Translations under genes and position numbers: made by a program
Assembly (NCBI RefSeq): GCF_024218795.1
Contig: NZ_CP100400.1
Span: 1-64,000, forward strand
Reading direction: 5' to 3'
Length of the DNA: 64,000 bases
Source: Halorussus aquaticus
GTDB taxonomy: Archaea > Halobacteriota > Halobacteria > Halobacteriales > Haladaptataceae
Notes under the pieces: model-generated
The model's input: only the letters and a program-made list of their open reading frames with translations
Told to the model about the DNA's origin: nothing
Database searches by the model: none
In this document: piece by piece, positions 56,549 to 64,000 of the stretch
How the letters are laid out: the number at the start of each line of letters is the position of its first letter
Numbering within the stretch: position 1 is the stretch's first letter

Positions 56549-57775
56549 CTACTTCGGCGAAAGCGACTCCGTCGCGGCCCGCTTCAGAATCTCGAGTGCG
56601 AGCGCGGCGTCTCCGAGGTCGATTCGCTCGTCGGCCGCGTGAGCCTGCGAGAGGTTGCCGGGCCCCCAGATGATGGCCGGCGTCCCCGCCGCCACGAACT
56701 CCCGAGCGTCGGTCGCGGCCTCCAGTCCCCACGGTTCTCGCGGCGCGTCGGCCGTCTCCGCGGAGAGTCGGCGGAATCGCTCGGCGAGCGCGTGGTCCGT
56801 CGGAATCCCGGCCGACGCGTAGTGCTCGACCGGCGTCAGGTCGGTCTCGACGCCGGTCCGGCGCTCGGTCTCGGCCAGCAGGTCCGCGATTTCGGCTTCG
56901 ACAGCCTCGATGGTCTCGTCGGGCAGGATGCGCCGGTCGAGCAGGAACTCGGCCCGGTCGGGAAGCACCGCCATGTTCGAGTCGGTCCCGGCCTCGAACT
57001 CGGTGACGGTCGCGTACGCCCGGCCGACGAGGGGGTCCTCGCGCTCGCGGAGTCGCTCGTCGTAGTCGTCTATCGCCGCGAGGACGGGGCGCGCTGCGTC
57101 TAACGCGTTGGTTCCTTGGTCGGGGTGACTCGCGTGGGAGGCCGACCCCGCGACGCCGACGCGGTAGGTCACGACCCCCTTCGCGCTCGTGCCGACCCGG
57201 AAGTCGGTCGGTTCCAGCACGACGGCGCAGTCGCCGCCGTAGCCCGCTTCGACGAGCGTCCGGGTGCCGGGGTCGCCGGTCTCCTCGCCCATCGCGCCGT
57301 GGAAGACGACCGTCCCGTCGAGGTCCCCCGCCTCGATTTCGGGTGCGAGGTCCCGGAGCGCCAGCATGGCGACGGCGAGACCCGTCTTCATGTCGGCGCT
57401 CCCGCGGCCGTGGAGCGTGCCGTCCTCGACGACTCCGGCGAAGGGGTCGCGGTCCCACCTCTCGGGGTCGCCCGCGGGCACCACGTCGAGGTGACCGTTG
57501 AGGACCAGCGTGGTACCGTCGGCGTCGTCCCCGTACTCGTCGGGGTTCGCTCCTTCCGAGTCGTCTCCGTCTGTGGGGTCGTCGCCGACCCACGCGACCG
57601 CCTGCGCCCGGTCGGCGCTCGGTTCCTCCACGAGGCGAGCGTCGATGCCGCGCTCGGCGAACCAATCTACGACGAACTCGGCGCAGGGACGCTCGTCGCC
57701 CGGCGGGTTCTCGGTCGGGATGCGGACGAGTTCGGCCGCGAGGTCCGCGAGTTCCTCGTCCGGTCGGGTCGTCAT
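56549..57775 (-). CDS. M20-family metallopeptidase (ArgE/DapE/CPG2-like)
   Basis: 408 residues. The co-catalytic metal site is complete: VLNGHLDVVPAGD, GRGSADMKTGLAVAML with the bridging Asp, FHGAMGEETGDPGT with the Glu-Glu pair, and VVLEPTDFRVG. A C-terminal His lies in GPGNLSQAHAADERI. A dimerisation lid domain (VTYRVGVAGSASHASHPDQG) is inserted in the usual place. Such enzymes deacylate N-acyl amino acids or diaminopimelate precursors; the exact substrate is not clear. Intact and normal length. Confidence 0.9.
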   Translation of the reverse strand: MTTRPDEELADLAAELVRIPTENPPGDERPCAEFVVDWFAERGIDARLVEEPSADRAQAVAWVGDDPTDGDDSEGANPDEYGDDADGTTLVLNGHLDVVPAGDPERWDRDPFAGVVEDGTLHGRGSADMKTGLAVAMLALRDLAPEIEAGDLDGTVVFHGAMGEETGDPGTRTLVEAGYGGDCAVVLEPTDFRVGTSAKGVVTYRVGVAGSASHASHPDQGTNALDAARPVLAAIDDYDERLREREDPLVGRAYATVTEFEAGTDSNMAVLPDRAEFLLDRRILPDETIEAVEAEIADLLAETERRTGVETDLTPVEHYASAGIPTDHALAERFRRLSAETADAPREPWGLEAATDAREFVAAGTPAIIWGPGNLSQAHAADERIDLGDAALALEILKRAATESLSPK

Positions 57776-57880
57776 CGTCTGTGGTCCGTCGTTCGGCCGC
57801 CAGTGCGTTATAACCCGGGTCCGTCCGGGCGTTGGGAGTGATTCACGGGCGAACCGCGACCCGCCTGCGACTCGTCGGTC

Positions 57881-58795
57881 TCACGGTTCGACGCGACCGA
57901 AAAGTCGATCCACGGCCGCCAGTCCCTCCCGGCCGAAGGCGGACCCGAGGGTCGCCGCGAGGTGGTACGCGTGGTCGTCGGGCGTCGCCCACGCCGCGCG
58001 GGCGAACGCCGCCGTGGCGCGGGGCGACCGGCCCTCCTCCGCGAGGAGCTTCCGGCCGACTTGGTAGTGGGTCTCGCGGAGCGCGCGCTGGCGTACCCGG
58101 TCGGGAAATAGCCGGTACAACCGGTCGTACGTCGCTATCACCTCCATCCGACTGCCGAGGTAGTCCCACGAGTCCGACAGCGACTCGCCGGTCCGACCCC
58201 GGACGACCAGCGGTTCGGCCACGAAGTCGAACCGCGTCTGGAGCGCGAGGTCCACCTTCAGTCCGGTGTCGTCGGCCCCGTGGCGGTGGCGGAGCGGCAG
58301 GACGCGTTCCAGCACCTCACTGGCTATCAGCATCGTGGAGTTGATGCATGGGAACGTCCGCATCTCCAGCGCGCGCTCGATGACGTCGCCACGAACGACC
58401 GGGTTGGGGAGGATTTCGCCCCGGTCCTCGTCGTCCATTCCGCAGTAGACGACGCCGACATCCGGACCGAGCAGCGGCACCTGCTCGCGCAACTTCGACG
58501 GCGCGAGTCGGTCGTCGTCGTCCAGAAACTGCACGTACTCGCCGTCGGCCATCTCCGCGCCGACGCTCCGGGCGGCCTGCGGCCCCTCGTCGCGCTCCTG
58601 TGGGACGTACGTCGCGCCGAACGCCTCGGCCACCGGCCGGGCGTGTTCGTCGTCGGACCCGTCCACGACGAGGACCTCTATCGGTCGGTACTCCTGAGCC
58701 TCGACGCTCCGGAGCGCCCCCCGGAGGCGGTCGTTCCGGTAGTGGGTCGGGACGACCACCGAGACGAGGCCGCCGGAGTCGGCGTTTCGCGTCAC
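57881..58795 (-). CDS. Family 2 glycosyltransferase
   Basis: 304 residues. The GT-A fold starts LVSVVVPTHYRNDRLRGALR, VEVLVVDGSDDEHARPVAEA is the nucleotide-binding strand, and QFLDDDDRLAPSKLREQVPL contains the DxD metal motif. The acceptor half includes GMDDEDRGEILPNPVVRGDV. No membrane segment was seen, so it is probably a cytosolic enzyme adding a sugar to a lipid-linked glycan or a surface polymer. It follows the M20 gene on the same strand but is probably unrelated. Intact. Confidence 0.85.
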   Translation of the reverse strand: MTRNADSGGLVSVVVPTHYRNDRLRGALRSVEAQEYRPIEVLVVDGSDDEHARPVAEAFGATYVPQERDEGPQAARSVGAEMADGEYVQFLDDDDRLAPSKLREQVPLLGPDVGVVYCGMDDEDRGEILPNPVVRGDVIERALEMRTFPCINSTMLIASEVLERVLPLRHRHGADDTGLKVDLALQTRFDFVAEPLVVRGRTGESLSDSWDYLGSRMEVIATYDRLYRLFPDRVRQRALRETHYQVGRKLLAEEGRSPRATAAFARAAWATPDDHAYHLAATLGSAFGREGLAAVDRLFGRVEP

Positions 58796-58931
58796 GTCAC
58801 GCCCGTTCGACCCTTGTCGGGAAAGTTGCGGTGGCGGACTCCTTTACCCCACCTTGATAAGGGATTGGCTTCGTGGATTACAGTAATTGAAATGACTCGG
58901 ACATGCTCGAAACAGCGTTCCGGGGCGGTCG

Positions 58932-59468
58932 GTGGTCGCCGTGTCTGAGGCGGAGACTCTCGACGCACGACAGGAGACGCCGACGCTGGTCGTCGTCTGC
59001 GGCCTGCCGGGCGTCGGCAAGACCACCGTCGCCGAGCAAGTCGCCGAGCGCCTCGACGGACTGCTCCTCCGGACCGACGTAATCCGCAAGGAGATTCTGT
59101 CCGACCCCGACTACACGGAGGAAGAGTCCCGGATGGTCTACCGCGAACTGTTCGACCGGGCGCGCCGGACCGTCGAAGACGGCCGGAGCGTGGTCCTCGA
59201 CGGGACGTTCAAGGACGCCGCCGACCGCGACCGGGCGACCGAGCTCTCGGCGTCGCTCGGCGTCGATTTCCGACTCGTCGCCGTCGAGTGCGACGAGGAC
59301 GTGGTTCGCGAGCGCATCGAACGCCGGGAGGGCGACGAGAGCGACGCCGACTTCGAGGTTCACGCCATGTACCGCGAGCAGTTCGACCCCATCTCGATGG
59401 ACCACGTCACGGTGGACAACTCCGAGGGACTCGACGAGACGACCCGACAGGTCGCCGAGACGTTCTGA
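58932..59468 (+). CDS. P-loop kinase-like ATPase (zeta-toxin/gluconokinase-like fold)
   Basis: 178 residues from a GTG start; a second GTG nine bases on (VSEAET) is equally likely. Walker A is VVCGLPGVGKTTVAEQVAER. LLLRTDVIRKEILSDPDYTE holds the substrate Asp, SVVLDGTFKDAADRDRATEL the second strand, and ERIERREGDESDAD the lid arginines. This pattern is shared by many small-molecule kinases, so the target is unknown. Haloarchaeal relatives of this length are common chromosomal genes. Intact. Confidence 0.78.
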   Translation: MVAVSEAETLDARQETPTLVVVCGLPGVGKTTVAEQVAERLDGLLLRTDVIRKEILSDPDYTEEESRMVYRELFDRARRTVEDGRSVVLDGTFKDAADRDRATELSASLGVDFRLVAVECDEDVVRERIERREGDESDADFEVHAMYREQFDPISMDHVTVDNSEGLDETTRQVAETF

Positions 59469-59527
59469 CGGTCGGGAGTCGCGAACCACTACCTTTTTGC
59501 TCCGGTGCTGACCACCGAGCAAAGACG

Positions 59528-60280
59528 ATGGTCGCCGAACAACTCGACGCGCCCGACCCCGAAACCCTCGTCGGCGAGGCGAAGGCGGCGTTCCGGGACG
59601 GCGCGATGCTGACCGTGCAGGCCCGCTGTGAGGTGGAGTACGAGGGCCGGACCTCCGGCCACCTCGGACCGGGCGACCGGATTCTGGTCGCCAAGCCCGA
59701 CGGGACGTTTCTGGTCCACCAACCCACCGGCCACAAGCCCGTCAACTGGATGCCCGGCGGGGGTACCGTCTCCGCGCGTACGAGCGACGGAGATGTGGTC
59801 CTGCTGGCGCGGCGCACGAACCCCACCGAGCGCGTCGAGGCCCGAATTTTAGAGGCCTACGGCGTGACGCGTTTCGACGCCACCGACGGCGCGACCTACG
59901 AGGAGTCGGGCACCGAGGCCGAGATGCACGAGTACATCGAGGCCAACCCCGGCGTGCTGGAGGAGGGTCTCCGCATCGTGGAACACGAGCGCGAGAGCAA
60001 GTACGGGTTCATCGACTTCTTCGCCCGCGACGAGGCGGGCACGCCCGTCGTCGTGGAGGTGAAGCGGATTCAGGCGACGCTGAACCACTTCGACCAACTC
60101 CAGCGCTACGTCTCGCTCTACGAAGAGACCAACGACGAAGTCCGCGGGATTCTCGTCGCGCCCTCGGCCTCCGAGCGCGTGAAGCGAGCGCTCCGGGACA
60201 ACGATTTGGAGTTCGTCGGACTCTCGGAGTTCGAAACCGACGCCAAAGGGGCGACCGAAGCGAAACTGACCGACTTCTGA
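59528..60280 (+). CDS. nucS: NucS/EndoMS mismatch endonuclease
   Basis: 250 residues. NucS cuts DNA at mismatches or branched structures with PCNA. The N-terminal DNA-binding domain has LTVQARCEVEYEGRTSGHLG and LVAKPDGTFLVHQPTGHKPV. The RecB-like nuclease domain has LRIVEHERESKYGFIDFFAR and PVVVEVKRIQATLNHFDQLQ, the D...ExK active site, near residues 170-190. LQRYVSLYEETNDEVRGILV and a C-terminal FVGLSEFETDAK complete it. Normal length, intact. Confidence 0.93.
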   Translation: MVAEQLDAPDPETLVGEAKAAFRDGAMLTVQARCEVEYEGRTSGHLGPGDRILVAKPDGTFLVHQPTGHKPVNWMPGGGTVSARTSDGDVVLLARRTNPTERVEARILEAYGVTRFDATDGATYEESGTEAEMHEYIEANPGVLEEGLRIVEHERESKYGFIDFFARDEAGTPVVVEVKRIQATLNHFDQLQRYVSLYEETNDEVRGILVAPSASERVKRALRDNDLEFVGLSEFETDAKGATEAKLTDF

Positions 60281-60458
60281 CCGACGGAGACGCGGTCCGC
60301 GAATCCGCCGTTATCGCAAGCGGCAGTGACTACGAGGTGAACTGACGGGGAGACGTGACCTGTCACGGGCATACGACTCATGGCGCTCGAACGCGAACGG
60401 TGACGCGAGATGAGGTTCGCCCGACGGACGACCGTTCTCGACCCGACGCGCTCCACCC

Positions 60459-62126
60459 ATGCCCACTAACTGGTCGAAGCTATTCGAGGGCGATAGCTCG
60501 TGGCTCCCGTGGCTGACCCGCCGCCAGCGCCTCGTTCTCGTCTACGCCGTCGTCCTCGTCACGCTCATCCTCCTGTACACGGTCCTGTACAACTACGGGA
60601 TGCGGACGCTGGAGGGCCACGACCACTCGATATTCCGGTCGTTCCAGACCGTGGTCGAGACGTTGACCACGACCGGGTTCGGCGCTGACTCCCCGTGGGA
60701 GACGCCGATAATGAACCTGTTCGTGACCTTCATCCAGTTCACGGGCGTCATCATCGGGTTCGCCACGCTCCGGGTCCTCATCATCCCGCTGTTCGAGCGC
60801 GCGCCGATGGACCTCAGTGACCGCCTGACCGCGAAAGACGACCACGTGATTATCTGCGAGTACCGGCGCGACTCGGGCGTCCTGCTGGACGAACTGGAGC
60901 GATTGAACGTCGATTACGTGCTGATAGAGTCCGACCCCGAGGAAGCCAAGCGACTCTCCGACGACGGCTATCAGGCGATTCACGGCGACCCCGAGGAAGG
61001 CGCGGAACTCGAACGCGCGATGATAGACGAGGCCAGCGCCATCGTCACCGACGCGGGCGACCGCAACGCCAGCATCGTCCTGACCGCGCTGAGACGGAAC
61101 GACGACCTCCGGGTGATATCGTTCACGGACACCCCGGACCACGACGCCGCGCTCCGGAACGTCGGTGCGGACGCCGTGGTGTCGCCCGACGCGCTCATCG
61201 GTCGCCGACTGGGACAGAAGACGAGCGCGTGGGCCGACACGCCGGAGTCGATGGGCGACGCGACGGTGGGCGACGTTCGGATTCGGGAGGTGCTGGTCAG
61301 ACGGGACAGTCCGCTCGCGGGCGTCCAGATCGAGGACACCGCTCTCGCCACCCACTCCGACCTCACGCTCGTCGGTGCGTGGATAGACGGCGACCTCAGA
61401 CTCCCCGTAGACCCGTCGGAGGTCGTCACGCCGAACTCGGTCCTCATCGTGGCCGGGACCGAGGCGGCCATCGACGACGTGCAGGAGTTCGCGGCCGGAC
61501 TCCGACCGCCGCGCCGCCACGCGAACGTCGTCATCGCGGGGATGGGCGTCGGCGGCCGCGCGGCGTACGAGGCGTTGGACGAGGGCGTCACCGCGACGAC
61601 CATCGACTCGGAGGACGGCCGCCGCGTGGACGTCGTGGGCGACGTGCGCGACCCGGAAACGCTCGAAACCGCGGGCATCGAGGACGCCAGCGCGCTCGTC
61701 GTTACCGTGGGCGACGACTCGACGGCCATGCTCGCGGTCGCCATCGCGCGCACCCTCACCGACGACATCGAGATTCTGGTTCGAGTGGACGGCACGGCGA
61801 AGTCGCCCACCGCGTTCGACGCCGGGGCCGACTACGTCCTCTCGACCCAGCGGGTCAGTGCCCGGTTGCTGGCCCGCGAGCTTCGGGGCGAGGACGTTCT
61901 CACGCCCGTCGAACAGCTTCGAATCGTCCGCGCGGACGCCGCGGCCTTCGCGGGACGGACGCTCGACGACGCGAAACCCGACGCCGACGCGGGCTACGTC
62001 CTCGTCGGCGTCGAACGCGACGGCGAGTTCCTGACCGCCGACGACGTGCGAATCGAAGACGGCGACAAACTCGTCGTGGCCGGAACCGACGCGACGATTC
62101 GGGAGTTCGAACGCCAGTTCGCGTGA
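60459..62126 (+). CDS. Potassium channel with two RCK (TrkA) domains
   Basis: 555 residues. Two membrane helices (RLVLVYAVVLVTLILLYTVL and FVTFIQFTGVIIGFATLRVL) flank a pore loop, FQTVVETLTTTGFGADSP. The filter reads GFG, not GYG. Two regulator modules follow: DDHVIICEYRRDSGVLLDEL and ANVVIAGMGVGGRAAYEALD, each followed by its own RCK_C subdomain (MGDATVGDVRIREVLVRRDS; VEQLRIVRADAAAFAGRTLD). Such channels are gated by ligand or ion binding to the RCK ring. Here the two modules are fused in one chain. Intact. Confidence 0.88.
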   Translation: MPTNWSKLFEGDSSWLPWLTRRQRLVLVYAVVLVTLILLYTVLYNYGMRTLEGHDHSIFRSFQTVVETLTTTGFGADSPWETPIMNLFVTFIQFTGVIIGFATLRVLIIPLFERAPMDLSDRLTAKDDHVIICEYRRDSGVLLDELERLNVDYVLIESDPEEAKRLSDDGYQAIHGDPEEGAELERAMIDEASAIVTDAGDRNASIVLTALRRNDDLRVISFTDTPDHDAALRNVGADAVVSPDALIGRRLGQKTSAWADTPESMGDATVGDVRIREVLVRRDSPLAGVQIEDTALATHSDLTLVGAWIDGDLRLPVDPSEVVTPNSVLIVAGTEAAIDDVQEFAAGLRPPRRHANVVIAGMGVGGRAAYEALDEGVTATTIDSEDGRRVDVVGDVRDPETLETAGIEDASALVVTVGDDSTAMLAVAIARTLTDDIEILVRVDGTAKSPTAFDAGADYVLSTQRVSARLLARELRGEDVLTPVEQLRIVRADAAAFAGRTLDDAKPDADAGYVLVGVERDGEFLTADDVRIEDGDKLVVAGTDATIREFERQFA

Positions 62127-62201
62127 GTCGTCTCCGAGAGATAGCCCGCCTCGAAGAAACGGAACGAACGCGAAAGAGAATAACTGAGACGACTCGGAGG
62201 G

Positions 62202-62303
62202 CTACTCGCCGTCCTCGGATTCGCGGGCCTCTTTGCGTCCTCGCTTGGTGAAATACCGACTGAGCCATTTCGGCCCCTTGTAGACGCGTTCCGTTTTAGC
62301 CAT
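62202..62303 (-). CDS. Very small basic protein (33 residues)
   Basis: MAKTERVYKGPKWLSRYFTK, then RGRKEARESEDGE and TAG. The first two thirds are basic and the tail acidic. Its length is below usual gene-finding limits. The compact coding-like sequence and isolation between two genes make it plausible. No family recognised. Confidence 0.4.
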   Translation of the reverse strand: MAKTERVYKGPKWLSRYFTKRGRKEARESEDGE

Positions 62304-62362
62304 CGTCGCTCTATCGGTAAGTAGCGCCCGCTACCATTTAGTAGTTTTCTTCGTTCAGTCCT

Positions 62363-62647
62363 TCAGAGAACGATGAGAACACCGATACCTCCGAGGACGA
62401 GGGCACCGACGAGCAAAATTTGGGTAACGAATAAATAGCGACCGCTGTCGTTCACTTGCCCCCTGTTATGAGCGATTGCCTCGTTGTGGCCTTCCAACAA
62501 CTCGACGTAGATGTCGGTCCGACCATCACCGTCCTCGAAGTTAGCGTGGACGTACGTTGGTCCCGGACCGAAGTCCGGACTCGAGGTGCTGTAGGTGAAG
62601 ACTCCCGCTACGATAGACCCGATGACGAGCGCACCACCCGTTTTCAT
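62363..62647 (-). CDS. Small membrane protein with two helices
   Basis: 94 residues: an N-terminal helix (GGALVIGSIVAGVFTY), an acidic outside loop (NFEDGDGRTDIYVELLEGHN) and a C-terminal helix (ILLVGALVLGGIGVLIVL). No motif points to a function. It lies 30 bases after another small membrane-protein gene on the same strand and is probably co-transcribed with it. Confidence 0.6.
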   Translation of the reverse strand: MKTGGALVIGSIVAGVFTYSTSSPDFGPGPTYVHANFEDGDGRTDIYVELLEGHNEAIAHNRGQVNDSGRYLFVTQILLVGALVLGGIGVLIVL

Positions 62648-62680
62648 CCAGATGTTGACCGGAATCGTCTGTTGGGTGAT

Positions 62681-63118
62681 TTAGGCCGCGGATGCTATTG
62701 CACCGAGAAGGATAACTTCGGCCCGTACTGTCCGCACTGCCTTGTCGTCCGTATCCGAGAGGACGCGCAACTGTTCTGATAGCACCGACTCTGCTCTATC
62801 GAGAGTCCGTTCTAGCGTCTCCGTCTTCGTTCTTGGATGCTCGGGGATGTCTAACTGCCCGAAGTGGACTTCTTCGTCTTCCAGAACGGGGTCCCCGAAG
62901 CTAAACCGCCGACGAAGAAGGTAATCGAGGAACAAGACGGTGCCACAGAGTACAATCCATGTACCAACGAGTGGCCACCAAAACGAGACGATCGCATCGA
63001 CTGTCTCCCACCCCGACGTAACTGCTCTCCAGAAAAGTCCGATGAAGCCGGTGAGACGAAAAACGGCACTAACGACGAACGTAACGGCGAGAAGACGACC
63101 GAGACTCCGTTCGCTCAT
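62681..63118 (-). CDS. Small membrane protein with coiled C-terminal half
   Basis: 145 residues. Two hydrophobic segments (LLAVTFVVSAVFRLTGFIGL and FWWPLVGTWIVLCGTVLFLD) are followed by a charged helical region (TKTETLERTLDRAESVLSEQ) and a hydrophobic end. The topology suggests a membrane-anchored cytoplasmic helix. Function unknown. Confidence 0.6.
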   Translation of the reverse strand: MSERSLGRLLAVTFVVSAVFRLTGFIGLFWRAVTSGWETVDAIVSFWWPLVGTWIVLCGTVLFLDYLLRRRFSFGDPVLEDEEVHFGQLDIPEHPRTKTETLERTLDRAESVLSEQLRVLSDTDDKAVRTVRAEVILLGAIASAA

Positions 63119-63236
63119 GCGACTACTTTCCCACGATACATTTAATACGATTCTGGTTTGGGAGTAGAAAGGATAACCGCGTTCCGTCGGAGTCGCACCA
63201 ACGGCCTTTTCGCCGCGACACGTCTACGTCTCGCCG

Positions 63237-64000
63237 ATGACTGCCGCCATCGAAGTCGAAGACCTTCGGAAGCAGTACGAGGGGGTACGGGCGCTCGACG
63301 GAGTGTCGCTGTCGGTACCCGAAGGGAGTTTCTTCGGCCTGCTCGGGCCGAACGGCGCGGGCAAGACGACCTTCATCAACATCCTCGTGGGGTTGGTCCG
63401 GCGGAGCGGCGGCCGGGCCGAGGTGTTCGGCCACGACGTGGAGGACGACTACCGCGAGGCCCGCGACGCCATCGGTCTCGCGCCACAGGAGTTCAACGTG
63501 GACCACTTCTTCCCGGTGCGCGAAGTGCTGGAACACAAGGCGGGCTACCACGGGATTCCGGCCGACGAGGCCCGCGAGCGCGCCGACGAGGTGTTGAAAC
63601 AGGTCGGCATCTACGAGAAGCGCGACACCCGGTTCAACTGGCTGTCGGGCGGGATGAAGCGCCGGTTCATGCTGGCGCGGGCGCTCATCACCGACCCCGA
63701 CCTGCTGATTCTGGACGAACCGACCGCCGGGGTTGACGTGCAGTTGCGCCACGACCTCTGGGACCTCATCACCGAACTCAACGAGTCGGGCACCACGATT
63801 CTGCTCACGACCCACTACATCGAGGAGGCCGAGCGCCTCTGCGACGAGGTGGCGATTCTCGACTCGGGCAACCTGCTCACCGTGGCGACCCCCGAGGAAC
63901 TGATGGACCGCGGCCCGGACAAGATTCGGGTCACGCTCCGGAACGCGCCCGCGAGCGTGCCCGACCTGCCGATGCTCTCGGGGACCCGCGGGGCGTCCGA
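63237..64000 (+). CDS. ABC transporter ATP-binding protein, N-terminal part (runs off the window)
   Basis: About 254 residues visible, open at the right edge. Walker A is GLLGPNGAGKTTFINILVGL, the Q-loop is IGLAPQEFN, the signature is NWLSGGMKRRFMLARAL, and Walker B is DLLILDEPTAGVD, followed by the H-loop TTHYIEEAERLCDE. The start MTAAIEVEDLRKQYEGVRAL is normal. It matches the ABC-2 type export family (DrrA/CcmA-like), whose permease would follow beyond base 64000. Confidence 0.92.
   Translation, partial: MTAAIEVEDLRKQYEGVRALDGVSLSVPEGSFFGLLGPNGAGKTTFINILVGLVRRSGGRAEVFGHDVEDDYREARDAIGLAPQEFNVDHFFPVREVLEHKAGYHGIPADEARERADEVLKQVGIYEKRDTRFNWLSGGMKRRFMLARALITDPDLLILDEPTAGVDVQLRHDLWDLITELNESGTTILLTTHYIEEAERLCDEVAILDSGNLLTVATPEELMDRGPDKIRVTLRNAPASVPDLPMLSGTRGAS

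Noticed and set aside
1..64000. Programmed frameshifting or recoding as the cause of the many frame breaks
   Set aside because: The breaks lie in unrelated genes at different homopolymers, in both directions, without a shared slippery site or downstream structure. Sequence errors explain them better.

Overview
The window looks like DNA from an extremely halophilic archaeon (class Halobacteria). The proteins are strongly acidic, codons in the right-hand half are GC-rich, and many genes have a TATA-like box about 25 nt upstream of the start codon, as in leaderless haloarchaeal transcripts. Lineage-typical genes include cetZ, trmY, nucS, an Orc1/Cdc6 initiator, a TFB, an STT3/AglB-like glycosyltransferase and several small zinc-ribbon proteins. 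I cannot assign a genus from the sequence alone.

Layout. (1) 1-12.3 kb is a glycan locus. It holds a sugar-nucleotide cluster (Gfo/Idh oxidoreductase, DegT-type aminotransferase, sugar N-formyltransferase, nucleotidyltransferase), a polyprenyl-phosphate sugar transferase, an arylsulfotransferase-like gene, and an STT3/AglB-like protein with an extra C-terminal LamG-like domain. Two clear pseudogenes sit among them: a truncated second STT3 copy and a deleted UDP-glucose dehydrogenase. (2) About 12.3-36.5 kb is a lower-GC accessory block resembling a plasmid or integrated conjugative element. It has its own Orc1/Cdc6 initiator with flanking origin-type repeats. It also has a five-gene, translationally coupled operon that looks like an archaeal type IV secretion apparatus (VirB2-, VirB6-, VirB3/PrgI- and VirB4-like proteins plus a large secreted protein). 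Further genes encode a TraG/HerA-like coupling ATPase, an AEP-type primase, a TFB, an OB-fold protein, a SWIM zinc-finger protein, a decayed Fic gene and small regulators. I see no integrase and no relaxase. (3) About 37.7-64 kb is high-GC, mostly housekeeping chromosome: aldehyde dehydrogenase, Xaa-Pro peptidase, MOSC, acetamidase, glutaredoxin, UDP-glucose dehydrogenase, CoA-transferase, LeuA-like lyase, CetZ, TrmY, tRNA-Pro, CheC, HAD, M20 peptidase, GT2, NucS, K+ channel and ABC ATPase.

Two patterns cut across the regions. First, the aglM-type dehydrogenase and the STT3 gene occur as a convergent pair at two places about 35 kb apart. At one locus only STT3 is intact, and at the other only the dehydrogenase is intact, with a stub of STT3 left beside it. 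Second, about seventeen otherwise well-conserved genes carry one- or two-base frameshifts, nearly all in short homopolymer runs. One STT3 gene carries three that cancel out. I read most of these as consensus-sequence errors rather than real inactivation, and I keep them apart from the truly degraded genes.

The candidate system most worth attention is the accessory block: an Orc1-driven origin with about 24-bp repeats, coupled to an archaeal T4SS-like operon and a TraG-like ATPase that has a nuclease-like C-terminus.
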